Below the pieces are notes generated by a model. It saw nothing but the letters and a program-made list of their open reading frames with translations. It searched no databases and was not told where the DNA came from. From positions 3,627,419-3,691,418 of the forward strand of contig NZ_CP053069.1 in NCBI RefSeq assembly GCF_013003965.1: 64,000 bases of DNA, in the 5' to 3' direction. The stretch comes from Usitatibacter rugosus (GTDB taxonomy: Bacteria; Pseudomonadota; Gammaproteobacteria; Burkholderiales; Usitatibacteraceae). Numbering within the stretch: position 1 is the first letter of the stretch; each line of letters begins with the position of its first letter. Positions 1 to 8,071 of the stretch are shown here, in pieces. The position numbers were made by a program, and so were the translations under genes.

Positions 1-1149
1 CTCCTGGTGAAGAACCTCCTGGACAACGCCTTCCAGCTCGTGCCCGGCGCGGAAGTCACGCTCCACATCACGCCCGAATACATCACCGAATCCGGCATCC
101 AGCTCTCGTTCGGCGTCTCGGCCGCGATGGACGGCGCCGACAAGCCGATCCCGCGCTTCTCGCCCGAAGGCGGCATGGGGGTCGCGGTCGCGAAGTTCAT
201 GGTGATCGCGATGGGCGGCAAGCTCGCCGTGTCCTCGCGGCCCGGCGGCGAGATCTACTCGTTCACGATCGAGTTCCCGATCCTTCCGGTTCCGCCCGCG
301 CCGCGCCGCGCGACGTTCGCCTCGATGGTGGGCCTCACGGTGCTCATCGTCTCGGCCGAGCCCGACCAGCGCCTGGAGCTCTCCAACACCCTGCGCGGCT
401 GGCGCATGAATCCCATGGAAGCCGACAACCCGGAGATGGCGCTGAAGCTCCTCGAGCGCATGCACGAGGAAGGCGCGGCCGTCCCGCTCGTGATCCTCGC
501 CGACCAGCTGCCGGTGCAGGATGGCTACATGCTGGCTTTCCGCATCAAGTACCACCGCACCTTGAGCGGCACGATCCTCATGATGCTCGCCACGCGCGGC
601 AAGCCGGGCGATGCGATCGCCTGCCGCGAGAACGGCATCTCGGCGTACATGCGCTACCCGATCGGCGAGCACCAGCTGGAAGAAGCCATCAAGGCGGTGA
701 CGGGCGCTTCGGTCGACGCCGACGAGACGCCGACGCTGGTCACGCGGCATTCGCTGCGCGAGCAGCGCAAGGGCGCCACGATCCTGCTGGTGGACGCGAA
801 CCGCGACAGCCAGATCCTCGCCTCGCACATCCTCGGCAAGCGCGACTGCAACGTGGTCGCCGTGCAGGACGTGGAGGAAGCGCTGGCCGCCCTCGAGCAG
901 GACATGTACGACGTGGTGCTGGTCGATCCTTCGGTGGCCGGCCTTGCGGACGGGCCGGCGAAGCTGCGCTCGGCGATCCAGCGCGATTCGGAGAAGGTCC
1001 ACTTCGTCGCCTGCAGCGTGGAGCACTCGCCGAAGTGGAGCGAGGCGCGCAAGGCCGAGGGCTACAACGCCACGCTCGGGAAGCCCTTCAACAAGGACCA
1101 CCTCCTCGGGGTCCTGCAGGCTCTCGGAAAGCTGCCCGAAGAAACCTAG
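1..1149 (+). CDS. Hybrid sensor histidine kinase, C-terminal part (5' end outside window)
   Basis: The frame is open from base 1, so the gene starts upstream. Counting from the GTG at 7, residues 1-92 are the end of a histidine-kinase ATPase domain: an N-box (KNLLDNA) and a degenerate glycine-rich G2 region (GGMGVAVAKFM). Two receiver domains follow, at about 109-233 and 257-377. Receiver 1 keeps the phosphoacceptor position (D166 in LADQLP) but has RYP where the conserved KP lysine normally sits, so its phosphorylation or signalling may be altered. Receiver 2 has D307 (VLVD) and the lysine (GKPF, K369). The architecture resembles BarA/ArcB-type kinases, but the input domain is not visible, so the signal cannot be named. 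The gene is convergent with corA across a long inverted repeat. Confidence 0.85.
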   Translation, partial: LLVKNLLDNAFQLVPGAEVTLHITPEYITESGIQLSFGVSAAMDGADKPIPRFSPEGGMGVAVAKFMVIAMGGKLAVSSRPGGEIYSFTIEFPILPVPPAPRRATFASMVGLTVLIVSAEPDQRLELSNTLRGWRMNPMEADNPEMALKLLERMHEEGAAVPLVILADQLPVQDGYMLAFRIKYHRTLSGTILMMLATRGKPGDAIACRENGISAYMRYPIGEHQLEEAIKAVTGASVDADETPTLVTRHSLREQRKGATILLVDANRDSQILASHILGKRDCNVVAVQDVEEALAALEQDMYDVVLVDPSVAGLADGPAKLRSAIQRDSEKVHFVACSVEHSPKWSEARKAEGYNATLGKPFNKDHLLGVLQALGKLPEET

Positions 1150-1160
1150 GGCGAAAGGCT

Positions 1161-1258
1161 TCCTCCGCAGATAAACGCGGATAAACGCAGATGAAACCTT
1201 GCAGGGCTAAACCCAAAGACGGGTTTATCGGCGTTTATCCACGTTTATCTGCGGAGGA
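1161..1258. repeat. 28-bp inverted repeat built on an ATAAACG motif, between convergent genes
   Basis: The left arm (1161-1188) and right arm (1231-1258) are inverse complements at 27 of 28 positions, separated by a 42-base loop. Each arm holds the unit CGCAGATAAACG plus a second GATAAACG copy, so there is short direct repetition inside the palindrome. It sits between the stop of the kinase gene and the stop of corA, so it can fold in transcripts from either side. No long T-tract follows. It may be a bidirectional terminator or mRNA-protecting hairpin, or a dispersed palindromic repeat. Confidence 0.8.
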
Positions 1259-1291
1259 CGCCTTTTGCCGTAGCGCGCCGCATGCGCTTCT

Positions 1292-2260
1292 CTAGAGCCA
1301 CCCCGCGCCGCGAAGGCGCCGGAAGATCCAGAAGTCGGACACGGCCATGATCACGAGCGCCATCGGGTATCCGTACGTCCACTCCAGCTCGGGCATGTTC
1401 TTGAAGTTCATCCCGTAGATGCCGGCCACGAGCGTGGGCACGGCGATCAGCGCCGCGTACGACGCGAGCCGCTTGGTGACCTTGTTGTCCTCCAGGGTGA
1501 TCATCGCGAGGTTCACCGACATCGCGGTGACCACCATGTCGCGCAGGCCATCCAGTTGCTGGGAGACGCGCAGCAAATGGTCATAGACGTCGCGGAAGTA
1601 CGCCTGCGTGCCCACGCACACCTGCGGCACGCGCCCGCCGTAGAGCTTGTGGATCGCCTCGATCAACGGCTCCACCGCGTGGCGAAGCGTCATGCCGTGG
1701 CCTTTCAAGTCGTAGAGCGACTCGATGTTGGCGCGCGGCGAGGTCCCGTCCTTGAAGATGCGCTCCTCGATCTTCTCCAGCTGCCCTTCGAGGAAATCGA
1801 CGACCGGGAAGTAGCGGTCGACGATGTTGTCGATCAGCGCGTAGAACACGAAGCCCGAGCCCGCCTTCAGCAGCTCCGGCTCTCGCTCGGCGCGTTCGCG
1901 CACCGCCTGGAAGCCCACCTCCGTGCCGCGGCGCACCGAGAGCACGAAGTTGGGGCCGACGAAGATGTCGACCTCGCCGGTGTTGATCTCGGCACCCGCC
2001 ATCTCCACGACGTGCACGACCGCGAAGAGCTGGTCGCCCCACTCCTCCACCTTCGGGCGCTGGTGGCCGTGGCGCGCGTCCTCGACGGCGAGGGGGTGGA
2101 GCGAGAACTGCACCGCCATCTCGTCGATCTCCTCCGCGGAGGGCTCGTAGAGCGCGACCCACACGAACGTGTCGGGGCGGTGGATGTAGTCGGAGATCTC
2201 GTTCTTCTGGATGTCCGCGATCCGCTTGCCGTTCTGGTAGGCGCAGCAATTGACGAGCAT
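1292..2260 (-). CDS. corA: CorA-family magnesium/cobalt transporter
   Basis: Encodes a 322-residue CorA channel for Mg2+/Co2+ in the inner membrane. The large soluble N-terminal domain and long helical stalk are followed by two C-terminal membrane helices. The family signature YGMNF is at 282-286, at the end of the first membrane helix, and the loop after it is acidic (MPELEW), as in CorA. The protein ends in a short basic tail. It lies 12 bases downstream of the HAD phosphatase gene and is probably the last gene of the minus-strand cluster coming from nuo, ending at the inverted repeat 1161-1258. Confidence 0.93.
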   Translation of the reverse strand: MLVNCCAYQNGKRIADIQKNEISDYIHRPDTFVWVALYEPSAEEIDEMAVQFSLHPLAVEDARHGHQRPKVEEWGDQLFAVVHVVEMAGAEINTGEVDIFVGPNFVLSVRRGTEVGFQAVRERAEREPELLKAGSGFVFYALIDNIVDRYFPVVDFLEGQLEKIEERIFKDGTSPRANIESLYDLKGHGMTLRHAVEPLIEAIHKLYGGRVPQVCVGTQAYFRDVYDHLLRVSQQLDGLRDMVVTAMSVNLAMITLEDNKVTKRLASYAALIAVPTLVAGIYGMNFKNMPELEWTYGYPMALVIMAVSDFWIFRRLRGAGWL

Positions 2261-2272
2261 GGGGGGTTCTCC

Positions 2273-3082
2273 TTATCGCGCCGCGAGCAGCGCCGCGGCC
2301 AGCTCGGCGAAACCGGCCGAGCCCTCCGAGGGCGTGATCCACGCGGGCAGGTCCTGCATCAGGTCGGCCATCGCGCGCACGTTGGCGACGCCGACCGCAT
2401 GGGGAAAGAACTTGAACATCGGCTGGTCGTTGGGGGAATCGCCGGCGAAGACGTAGTGCCCAGCGTCGCGGTCGAGGTCCACGCCGAAGTCCTCGCGCAG
2501 CATGAGCCGCGAGGATGACAGCTTGTCGTAGCCGCCGAACCATCCGTTCACGTGGATGGAGCTCACCTTCGCCGTGAGGCCCTCGGATTCCATGACCGAG
2601 ACGATGCGCGAGACGGCCTCGCGTGGCAAGGGCGCAACGTCCTCGCAGAAGTCGATGGCGAGGTCGGCTTCGCGGTAGGCCTGGTCGGAGGCGATGGCCG
2701 AGCCGGGCACTTCGCGGAGCACCCGCTGGGCGATGGCCTCGAGCTTCGCGGAGCGCTGCGCACGCTCGGTCTCGCCCATCACGTAGCGCTTCACGAGCTT
2801 GCCGGCCTTCGCGTCGTGGCGGAACCAGAAGGCGCCGTTCTCTCCCACGACGGCATCCACCGGCCACATGCGGGCGATGTGGTCGCACCAGCCGGCGGGC
2901 CGTCCGGTGACGGGGATCACGAGCAGGCCGGCGGCGCGAAGCTGCGCCAGCGCTGCGTAAGCCTCGGGCAGCAGGCGGCCGTGCGTGGTGAGCGTGTCGT
3001 CGATGTCGGTGAGCACGCCGCGGATCGCGCGGCGCGCGGCGCGCGGGAATTCGGCGAGCGGCCGCATCGTGCCCGCGCTCAT
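2273..3082 (-). CDS. HAD-superfamily IIB-type phosphatase
   Basis: A 269-residue HAD hydrolase. Motif I is TDIDDT (D26 nucleophile, D28 acid/base), followed by the Thr/Gly motif PVTGRP and a late GDSPND motif that holds the metal-binding acids. The large cap between motifs II and III suggests subclass IIB (sugar-phosphate or mannosyl-3-phosphoglycerate phosphatase-like). The start is the ATG at 3082, which overlaps the glpD stop (ATGA). An in-frame ATG five codons later is an alternative. Longer upstream reading is excluded because it would run inside glpD. Its place after glpD suggests a sugar- or glycerol-phosphate substrate, but none can be assigned. Confidence 0.8.
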   Translation of the reverse strand: MSAGTMRPLAEFPRAARRAIRGVLTDIDDTLTTHGRLLPEAYAALAQLRAAGLLVIPVTGRPAGWCDHIARMWPVDAVVGENGAFWFRHDAKAGKLVKRYVMGETERAQRSAKLEAIAQRVLREVPGSAIASDQAYREADLAIDFCEDVAPLPREAVSRIVSVMESEGLTAKVSSIHVNGWFGGYDKLSSSRLMLREDFGVDLDRDAGHYVFAGDSPNDQPMFKFFPHAVGVANVRAMADLMQDLPAWITPSEGSAGFAELAAALLAAR

Positions 3083-4569
3083 CCGCCGAGGTAGCGCGCC
3101 ACCGCCTCCCGCTGGGCGGCATCCATGTGCAGGCCGGCCTTGGTGCGGCGCCACAGCACGTCCTCGGCCGTGCGCGCCCACTCCTCGCGCTTCAGGTAAT
3201 CCACCTCGGCCTGCGTGAGGCCGGCGCCGAAGTGCGTGCCCAGGCTCTCCATCGTCGCCGCTTCGCCCACCACTTGCGGCGTGCGGCTGCCGTGACGCCG
3301 GACGATGCCCTCCAGCAAGTCGCGCGGCAGGGAGGGATAGTCGCCCTGCATCTTGTCGCGGAACGCGTTGAAGTGCCGCACGTCGCCGCCGGGCAGCGGC
3401 TCGGTGGCGGTCCACGCGCCCTTCAGCCCGGGGAAGAACGGCTGGAGCTTTTCCATCGCCTCTTCGGCGAGGCGCCGGTACGTGGTGATCTTGCCGCCGA
3501 AGATGGAGAGCAGCGGCGCCCTGCCGCCTTCGTGGTCGACCTTGAGCACGTAGTCGCGCGTGACCTGCGAGGGATTCTCGGAGCCGTCGTCGTAGAGGGG
3601 GCGGACACCCGCGTAGCTCCAGACGATGTCGGACTTCGCGAGCGGCTTCGCGAGGAAGCGGTTGGCCGCCTCGAGCAGGTACTGCGTCTCGGCCTCGGAG
3701 ATCTCGGCCGCTTCGCCGATCGTGTCCACGGCGACATCCGTGGTGCCGACGAGGCTGTATTTCCCCTCATACGGAATCACGAAGACGACGCGGTCGTCGG
3801 CGTTCTGCAGGATGTAGGCGTGGCCCCGCGTGTGCACCTGGGGAACCACGATGTGGCTGCCCTTCACCAGGCGCACCTTCGCGGTGATGCGGTCATCGGG
3901 GATGGCCTCGAGCACGTTCGCGACCCAGGGACCGGCCGCATTCACCAGCGCCTTCGCCCGCACCGGCCGGCGCTCCCCGGTGGCGACATCCTCGATCGTG
4001 GCCTCCCAGAGGCCGCCGGAGCGCTTCGCCTCGACGAAACGCGTGCGGGTGAGGATCTCGGCGCCCTTGTCGCGCGCGCCCAGGGCGTTCAGCACGGTGA
4101 GGCGCGAGTCGTCGACGCGGCAGTCGGAATAGACGAAGCCCGAGCGGAAGTCGGGCTTCAGGCCCGCGCTGTACTCGATGTGCGGGAACTTCACGCGCAC
4201 CGAGCCCGGAAGCGTGATCTTGCCGCCGATGTGGTCGTAGAGCCACATGCCGATGCGGATCATCCAGGCCGGCCGCATGCTCGCGTCGTGCGGCAGCACG
4301 AAGAGCAGCGGGCGGATGATGTGGGGAGCCAGGCGCAGCAGCACCTCGCGCTCCTGCAGCGCCTCGCGCACCAGGCGGAATTCGTATTGCTCGAGGTAGC
4401 GCAGCCCCCCGTGGATCAGCTTGGAGCTTCCCGAGCTGGTGGACGAGGCGAGGTCGCCCTGCTCCACCATCGTGACCGCGAGTCCCCGGCCGGCAGCGTC
4501 GCGCGCGATGCCCGCGCCATTGATGCCGCCGCCGATGATGAGGAGGTCCCGGACCCCGCCCGCCGTCAT
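3079..4569 (-). CDS. glpD: Aerobic glycerol-3-phosphate dehydrogenase
   Basis: A 496-residue FAD enzyme that oxidises sn-glycerol 3-phosphate to dihydroxyacetone phosphate and passes electrons to quinone at the inner membrane. The N-terminal FAD-binding GGGINGAG motif is at 13-20, followed by the family signature SSKLIHGGLRYLE. The arginine/lysine-rich C-terminal cap domain is present, so length and layout match GlpD. The start ATG (4569) overlaps the stop of the NUDIX gene, and its own stop overlaps the HAD gene. Lying downstream of nuoN and in the same transcript direction, it puts a second quinone-reducing dehydrogenase with complex I. DHAP can feed TpiA, encoded at the head of the cluster. 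Confidence 0.95.
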   Translation of the reverse strand: MTAGGVRDLLIIGGGINGAGIARDAAGRGLAVTMVEQGDLASSTSSGSSKLIHGGLRYLEQYEFRLVREALQEREVLLRLAPHIIRPLLFVLPHDASMRPAWMIRIGMWLYDHIGGKITLPGSVRVKFPHIEYSAGLKPDFRSGFVYSDCRVDDSRLTVLNALGARDKGAEILTRTRFVEAKRSGGLWEATIEDVATGERRPVRAKALVNAAGPWVANVLEAIPDDRITAKVRLVKGSHIVVPQVHTRGHAYILQNADDRVVFVIPYEGKYSLVGTTDVAVDTIGEAAEISEAETQYLLEAANRFLAKPLAKSDIVWSYAGVRPLYDDGSENPSQVTRDYVLKVDHEGGRAPLLSIFGGKITTYRRLAEEAMEKLQPFFPGLKGAWTATEPLPGGDVRHFNAFRDKMQGDYPSLPRDLLEGIVRRHGSRTPQVVGEAATMESLGTHFGAGLTQAEVDYLKREEWARTAEDVLWRRTKAGLHMDAAQREAVARYLGG

Positions 4570-5129
4570 GCCTTGTCCCCGAACTGCAACCACCACAGGA
4601 TACCGAAGGCGGTCTTGGTGTCGGTGATGAGCCCTTCGCGCAGCCACTGCGCGGCTTCGTCGAGGCGCGCGGGGAAGGTGAGGAGGTGCTCGCCCACGTC
4701 GAGCTGGTGGCCCACGTGGGTGAGACCGCGGGCGCCGTACAGCTCGATGATCTCGTCGGAGTAGCCGATGCAGGGCTCGAGCCGCGCGATCCGCCACCAC
4801 TCGGCCGCCTCGTAGCCGCACTCCTCCACCAGCTCGCGCTTCGCGGTCTCCAGGGGCGGCTCGGTGGGCTCGATCTTGCCGGCCGGCAGCTCGATGAAAT
4901 GCGCCGCGCGCGGGTAGCGGTACTGGCGCTCGAGGAGGATGGTCTCGGGATCGAGGAAGGCGAGGATCATCACCGCGCCGGGGTGCTTCACGTACTCGCG
5001 CCAGGCGACCGCGCCGTCGGGCAGGCGGATCTCGTCGCGGTGGAGCTTCAGCAGGCCGCCGTCGTAGGCGAGCCGCGAGGACAGCGGGTGCTCGGTGAAA
5101 TCCGGGCCGTCGGGCGGCTTCACGCTCAC
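4566..5129 (-). CDS. nudF: NUDIX hydrolase, ADP-ribose pyrophosphatase type
   Basis: A 187-residue NUDIX enzyme. The Nudix box is complete: G-x5-E-x7-RELVEECGY (residues about 99-121). The tail fits the NudF/ADP-ribose diphosphatase group, which cleaves ADP-ribose to AMP and ribose 5-phosphate. The start is the GTG at 5129, which overlaps the nuoN stop; a second in-frame GTG lies at 5123. No ATG is available without entering nuoN. The symbol is by similarity; other nucleoside-diphosphate-sugar substrates are possible. Coupling to nuo suggests clearance of nucleotide breakdown products, but this is inference. Confidence 0.8.
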   Translation of the reverse strand: MSVKPPDGPDFTEHPLSSRLAYDGGLLKLHRDEIRLPDGAVAWREYVKHPGAVMILAFLDPETILLERQYRYPRAAHFIELPAGKIEPTEPPLETAKRELVEECGYEAAEWWRIARLEPCIGYSDEIIELYGARGLTHVGHQLDVGEHLLTFPARLDEAAQWLREGLITDTKTAFGILWWLQFGDKA

Positions 5130-6577
5130 ATCGAGAGCTTGACGGCGGTGGCGCAGAGGTCCATCAGCGGCCCGGGCAGGATGCCCAGCACGAGCGCGGC
5201 GAAGGCGTTGGCCGAGAGCACGAGGCGCGTGTCGGAGCGTCCGGCCAGCACGAGCTCGCCCGCGGGCTCGTCCATGTACATGAGCTTCACGATGCGCAGG
5301 TAGTAGAACGCGCCGATCACGCTCATCACGACGGCGAAGACGACGAGCCAGATGTAGCCGGCATCGAGGGCCGACTGCAGCACCGAGAGCTTGGCGAAGA
5401 ACCCGACCGTGGGCGGGATGCCGGCGAGCGAGAACACCAGCACCATCATCAGGAACGCGAACCACGGCGACTTCTTCGCGAGGCCTTTCCAGTCGTCCAG
5501 GTTCTCGGCCTCGAAGCCGGCGCGCGTGGCCATCATGAGGATGCCGAAGGTGCCGAGGGTGGTGAGCACGTAGGTGATCACGTAGAACATCGCGGCGCCG
5601 TAGCCCACCACGGTGCCGGAGAGGATGCCCAGCACCATGAAGCCCATCTGGCCGATGGTCGAGTAGGCGAGCATGCGCTTCAGGTTCGTCTGCGCGATGG
5701 CGACCACGTTGCCGAGGGCGAGCGAGCCGACCGCGAGGATCACCAGCATCTGGGCCCAGTCCGCCGTCATGCCCTGCAGGCCCGTGACCAGCACGCGGAT
5801 CGTGAACGCGAAGGCCGCGATCTTGGGTGCCGCGGCGATGAAGAGCGTGGCCGGCGTGGAGGCGCCGTGATAGACGTCCGGGATCCACATGTGGAACGGG
5901 ACCAGGCCCACCTTGAACGCGAGGCCCGCCACGACGAACACGAGGCCGAAGACGAGCAGCGTGCCCGACACCTGGGCCGAGCCGATGGCCTTCGAGATCG
6001 CCGTGAGCTCCAGCGCACCCGTGCCGCCGTAGACCATCGACATGCCGTAGAGCAGCAGGCCCGAGGAGAGCGCTCCGAGGATGAAGTACTTCATCGCGGC
6101 CTCGGTGGCGCGCGTGGAATCGCGCTGCAGCGCCACCATGGCGTAGAGCGAGAGCGCCTGCAGCTCGAGGCCGATGTAGAGCGTGATGAAGTGGTGCGCG
6201 GAGACCATCATCATCATGCCGAGCGCGGCGAAGAGCGAGAGCGACAGGAACTCGCCCGTGAGCAGGCCCCTCGCCTCGAGGTATTCGCGGCCGTAGAGCA
6301 GCGTGGCGGCCACCGAGAGCAGCACCGCGGCCTTCAGCACCTGCGACATGAGGTCGGAGACGAACATGCCGTTGAAGGCCAGCGCCGGCGCGTGGCCCGC
6401 GCCCCACACCGTGAGCACGCCTACGCCGGCGAGGGCCAGGAGCGACAGCCAGTAGGTGACGTACTTCTCGTCGTCGGCCAGGAAGAGGTCGACCACCAGG
6501 AGCGCGCAGGCCAGCGTCGCCAGCGCGATCTCGGGGAGCGCGGGCGCGAAGCTGGAGAGGGTGTAGGCAGCGCTCAT
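5126..6577 (-). CDS. nuoN: NADH-quinone oxidoreductase subunit N
   Basis: A 483-residue antiporter-like membrane subunit of complex I with about 14 transmembrane helices. It shows the helix-5 glutamate (YIGLELQALS) and the broken-helix lysine segment (FKVGLVPFHMW) used for proton transfer. It is the last of the 14 nuo genes. Its ATG overlaps the nuoM stop by four bases, and its stop overlaps the GTG of the NUDIX gene, so translation is probably coupled into the following non-nuo genes. Confidence 0.97.
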   Translation of the reverse strand: MSAAYTLSSFAPALPEIALATLACALLVVDLFLADDEKYVTYWLSLLALAGVGVLTVWGAGHAPALAFNGMFVSDLMSQVLKAAVLLSVAATLLYGREYLEARGLLTGEFLSLSLFAALGMMMMVSAHHFITLYIGLELQALSLYAMVALQRDSTRATEAAMKYFILGALSSGLLLYGMSMVYGGTGALELTAISKAIGSAQVSGTLLVFGLVFVVAGLAFKVGLVPFHMWIPDVYHGASTPATLFIAAAPKIAAFAFTIRVLVTGLQGMTADWAQMLVILAVGSLALGNVVAIAQTNLKRMLAYSTIGQMGFMVLGILSGTVVGYGAAMFYVITYVLTTLGTFGILMMATRAGFEAENLDDWKGLAKKSPWFAFLMMVLVFSLAGIPPTVGFFAKLSVLQSALDAGYIWLVVFAVVMSVIGAFYYLRIVKLMYMDEPAGELVLAGRSDTRLVLSANAFAALVLGILPGPLMDLCATAVKLSM

Positions 6578-8058
6578 TTCGTCTTCGACTCGGCGATGTG
6601 CTTGAGGAGGCCCTGGACCGAGGGGTTCATGACGTCCGTGAGGGGCTTGGGATTCACGCCGAGGGCGAGCACGGCGGCGGCGAGCACCGCGAGGAAGAGC
6701 TTCTCGCGGCCGTTCAGGTCCTTCAGCGCCTTCACGTTCTCGTTGGCCACCTCGCCGTAGATGACGCGCTTGGTCATCCACAGGGTGTAGGCGGCGCCGA
6801 AGATCAGCGTCGTGGCGGCGAGGAACGCCCACCAGAAGCTCACCTTCATGGTGCCCAGGATCACGAAGAACTCGCCCACGAAGCCGCTGGTGCCCGGCAG
6901 GCCCGAGTTGGACATCGCGAAGAAGACGAAGAACGCGGCGAAGACGGGCATGGTGTTCGCCACTCCGCCGTAGTCGGAAATCCGCCTCGAGTGCACGCGG
7001 TCGTAGAGCACGCCCACGCACAGGAACATGGCCGCCGAGATGAAGCCGTGCGAGATGCACTGCACCAGGCCGCCGAGGATGCCGTCGGCGTTGAAGACGA
7101 AGAAGCCCAGCGTCACGAAGCCCATGTGCGAGATCGACGAGTAGGCGATCAGGCGCTTCATGTCGTCCTGCACCAGCGCCACCAGGCCGATGTAGACGAT
7201 CGCCACGAGCGAGAGCACGACCATGAAGCCCTGCAGGGCCTGCGCCGCATCCGGCGCGATCGGCAGGTTGAATCGCAGGAAGCCGTACGCGCCGATCTTC
7301 AGCGTGATGGCCGCGAGGATCACCGAGCCGCCCGTGGGCGCTTCCGTGTGCGCGTCGGGCAGCCACGTGTGCACCGGCCACATCGGCACCTTCACCGAGA
7401 ACGACGCGAACATCGCGAGGAAGATGAGGATCTGCGCCTCGAGCGGGATGGCCAGGCGGTGGTAGTCGAGGATCTCGAAGCTGCCGTTGGTCTTGCCGTA
7501 GAGGTAGATGAACGCGGCCAGCATCAGCAGCGAGCCCAGCAGCGTGTACAGGAAGAACTTCACCGCGGCGTACACGCGGTTCGGACCGCCCCAGATCCCG
7601 ATGATGAGGAACATCGGGATCAGCATCGCCTCGAAGAAGACGTAGAAGAGGATGGCGTCGAGGGAGGCGAAGACGCCGTTGATCAGCCCCGACATGATCA
7701 GGAAGGCGGCGTTGTACTGCGGCACGCGCTCCGACACCGAGCCCCAGCCCTGGATCACCACCAGGATGGTCGTGAAGCAGTTCAGCAGCAGCAGCGGCAT
7801 CGCGATGCCGTCCACGCCGAGGTGGTAGTTCACGTTGAAGTGCGCGATCCACGGCTTCATCTCGACGAACTGCATCGCCGGCGTGACCTGGAACTGCGTC
7901 CACAGCGGGATGGCCACCAGCAGCCCCAGCACGGCACCGGCGAGCGAGAGCCAGCGCGCGGCCGCGGGGTTGCGCTCGTTGCCGACGGCGAGCACCAGCA
8001 CGCCGAAGGCGATCGGCACCCAGATGGTGAGCGAGAGAACCGGGAATCCGAAAAGCAT
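6574..8058 (-). CDS. nuoM: NADH-quinone oxidoreductase subunit M
   Basis: A 494-residue antiporter-like proton-pumping subunit of complex I. Conserved features are the acidic helix-5 motif (FEAMLIPMF) and the lysine/proline segment (SVKVPMWPVHTWLPDAHTE), followed by the LIAYSSISHMG helix. About 14 membrane helices are expected. It lies 13 bases after nuoL and overlaps nuoN by four bases. Confidence 0.97.
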   Translation of the reverse strand: MLFGFPVLSLTIWVPIAFGVLVLAVGNERNPAAARWLSLAGAVLGLLVAIPLWTQFQVTPAMQFVEMKPWIAHFNVNYHLGVDGIAMPLLLLNCFTTILVVIQGWGSVSERVPQYNAAFLIMSGLINGVFASLDAILFYVFFEAMLIPMFLIIGIWGGPNRVYAAVKFFLYTLLGSLLMLAAFIYLYGKTNGSFEILDYHRLAIPLEAQILIFLAMFASFSVKVPMWPVHTWLPDAHTEAPTGGSVILAAITLKIGAYGFLRFNLPIAPDAAQALQGFMVVLSLVAIVYIGLVALVQDDMKRLIAYSSISHMGFVTLGFFVFNADGILGGLVQCISHGFISAAMFLCVGVLYDRVHSRRISDYGGVANTMPVFAAFFVFFAMSNSGLPGTSGFVGEFFVILGTMKVSFWWAFLAATTLIFGAAYTLWMTKRVIYGEVANENVKALKDLNGREKLFLAVLAAAVLALGVNPKPLTDVMNPSVQGLLKHIAESKTK

Positions 8059-8071
8059 TTTTGTTATGTCG

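Noticed and set aside
4566-6407. Apparent 613-residue NUDIX protein with a long N-terminus
   Set aside because: The extra part is a shadow of nuoN; the GTG at 5129 explains the conserved domain. The same logic trims glpD, nuoF, nuoE, nuoI, nuoK, glmM, folP, dapB and others.
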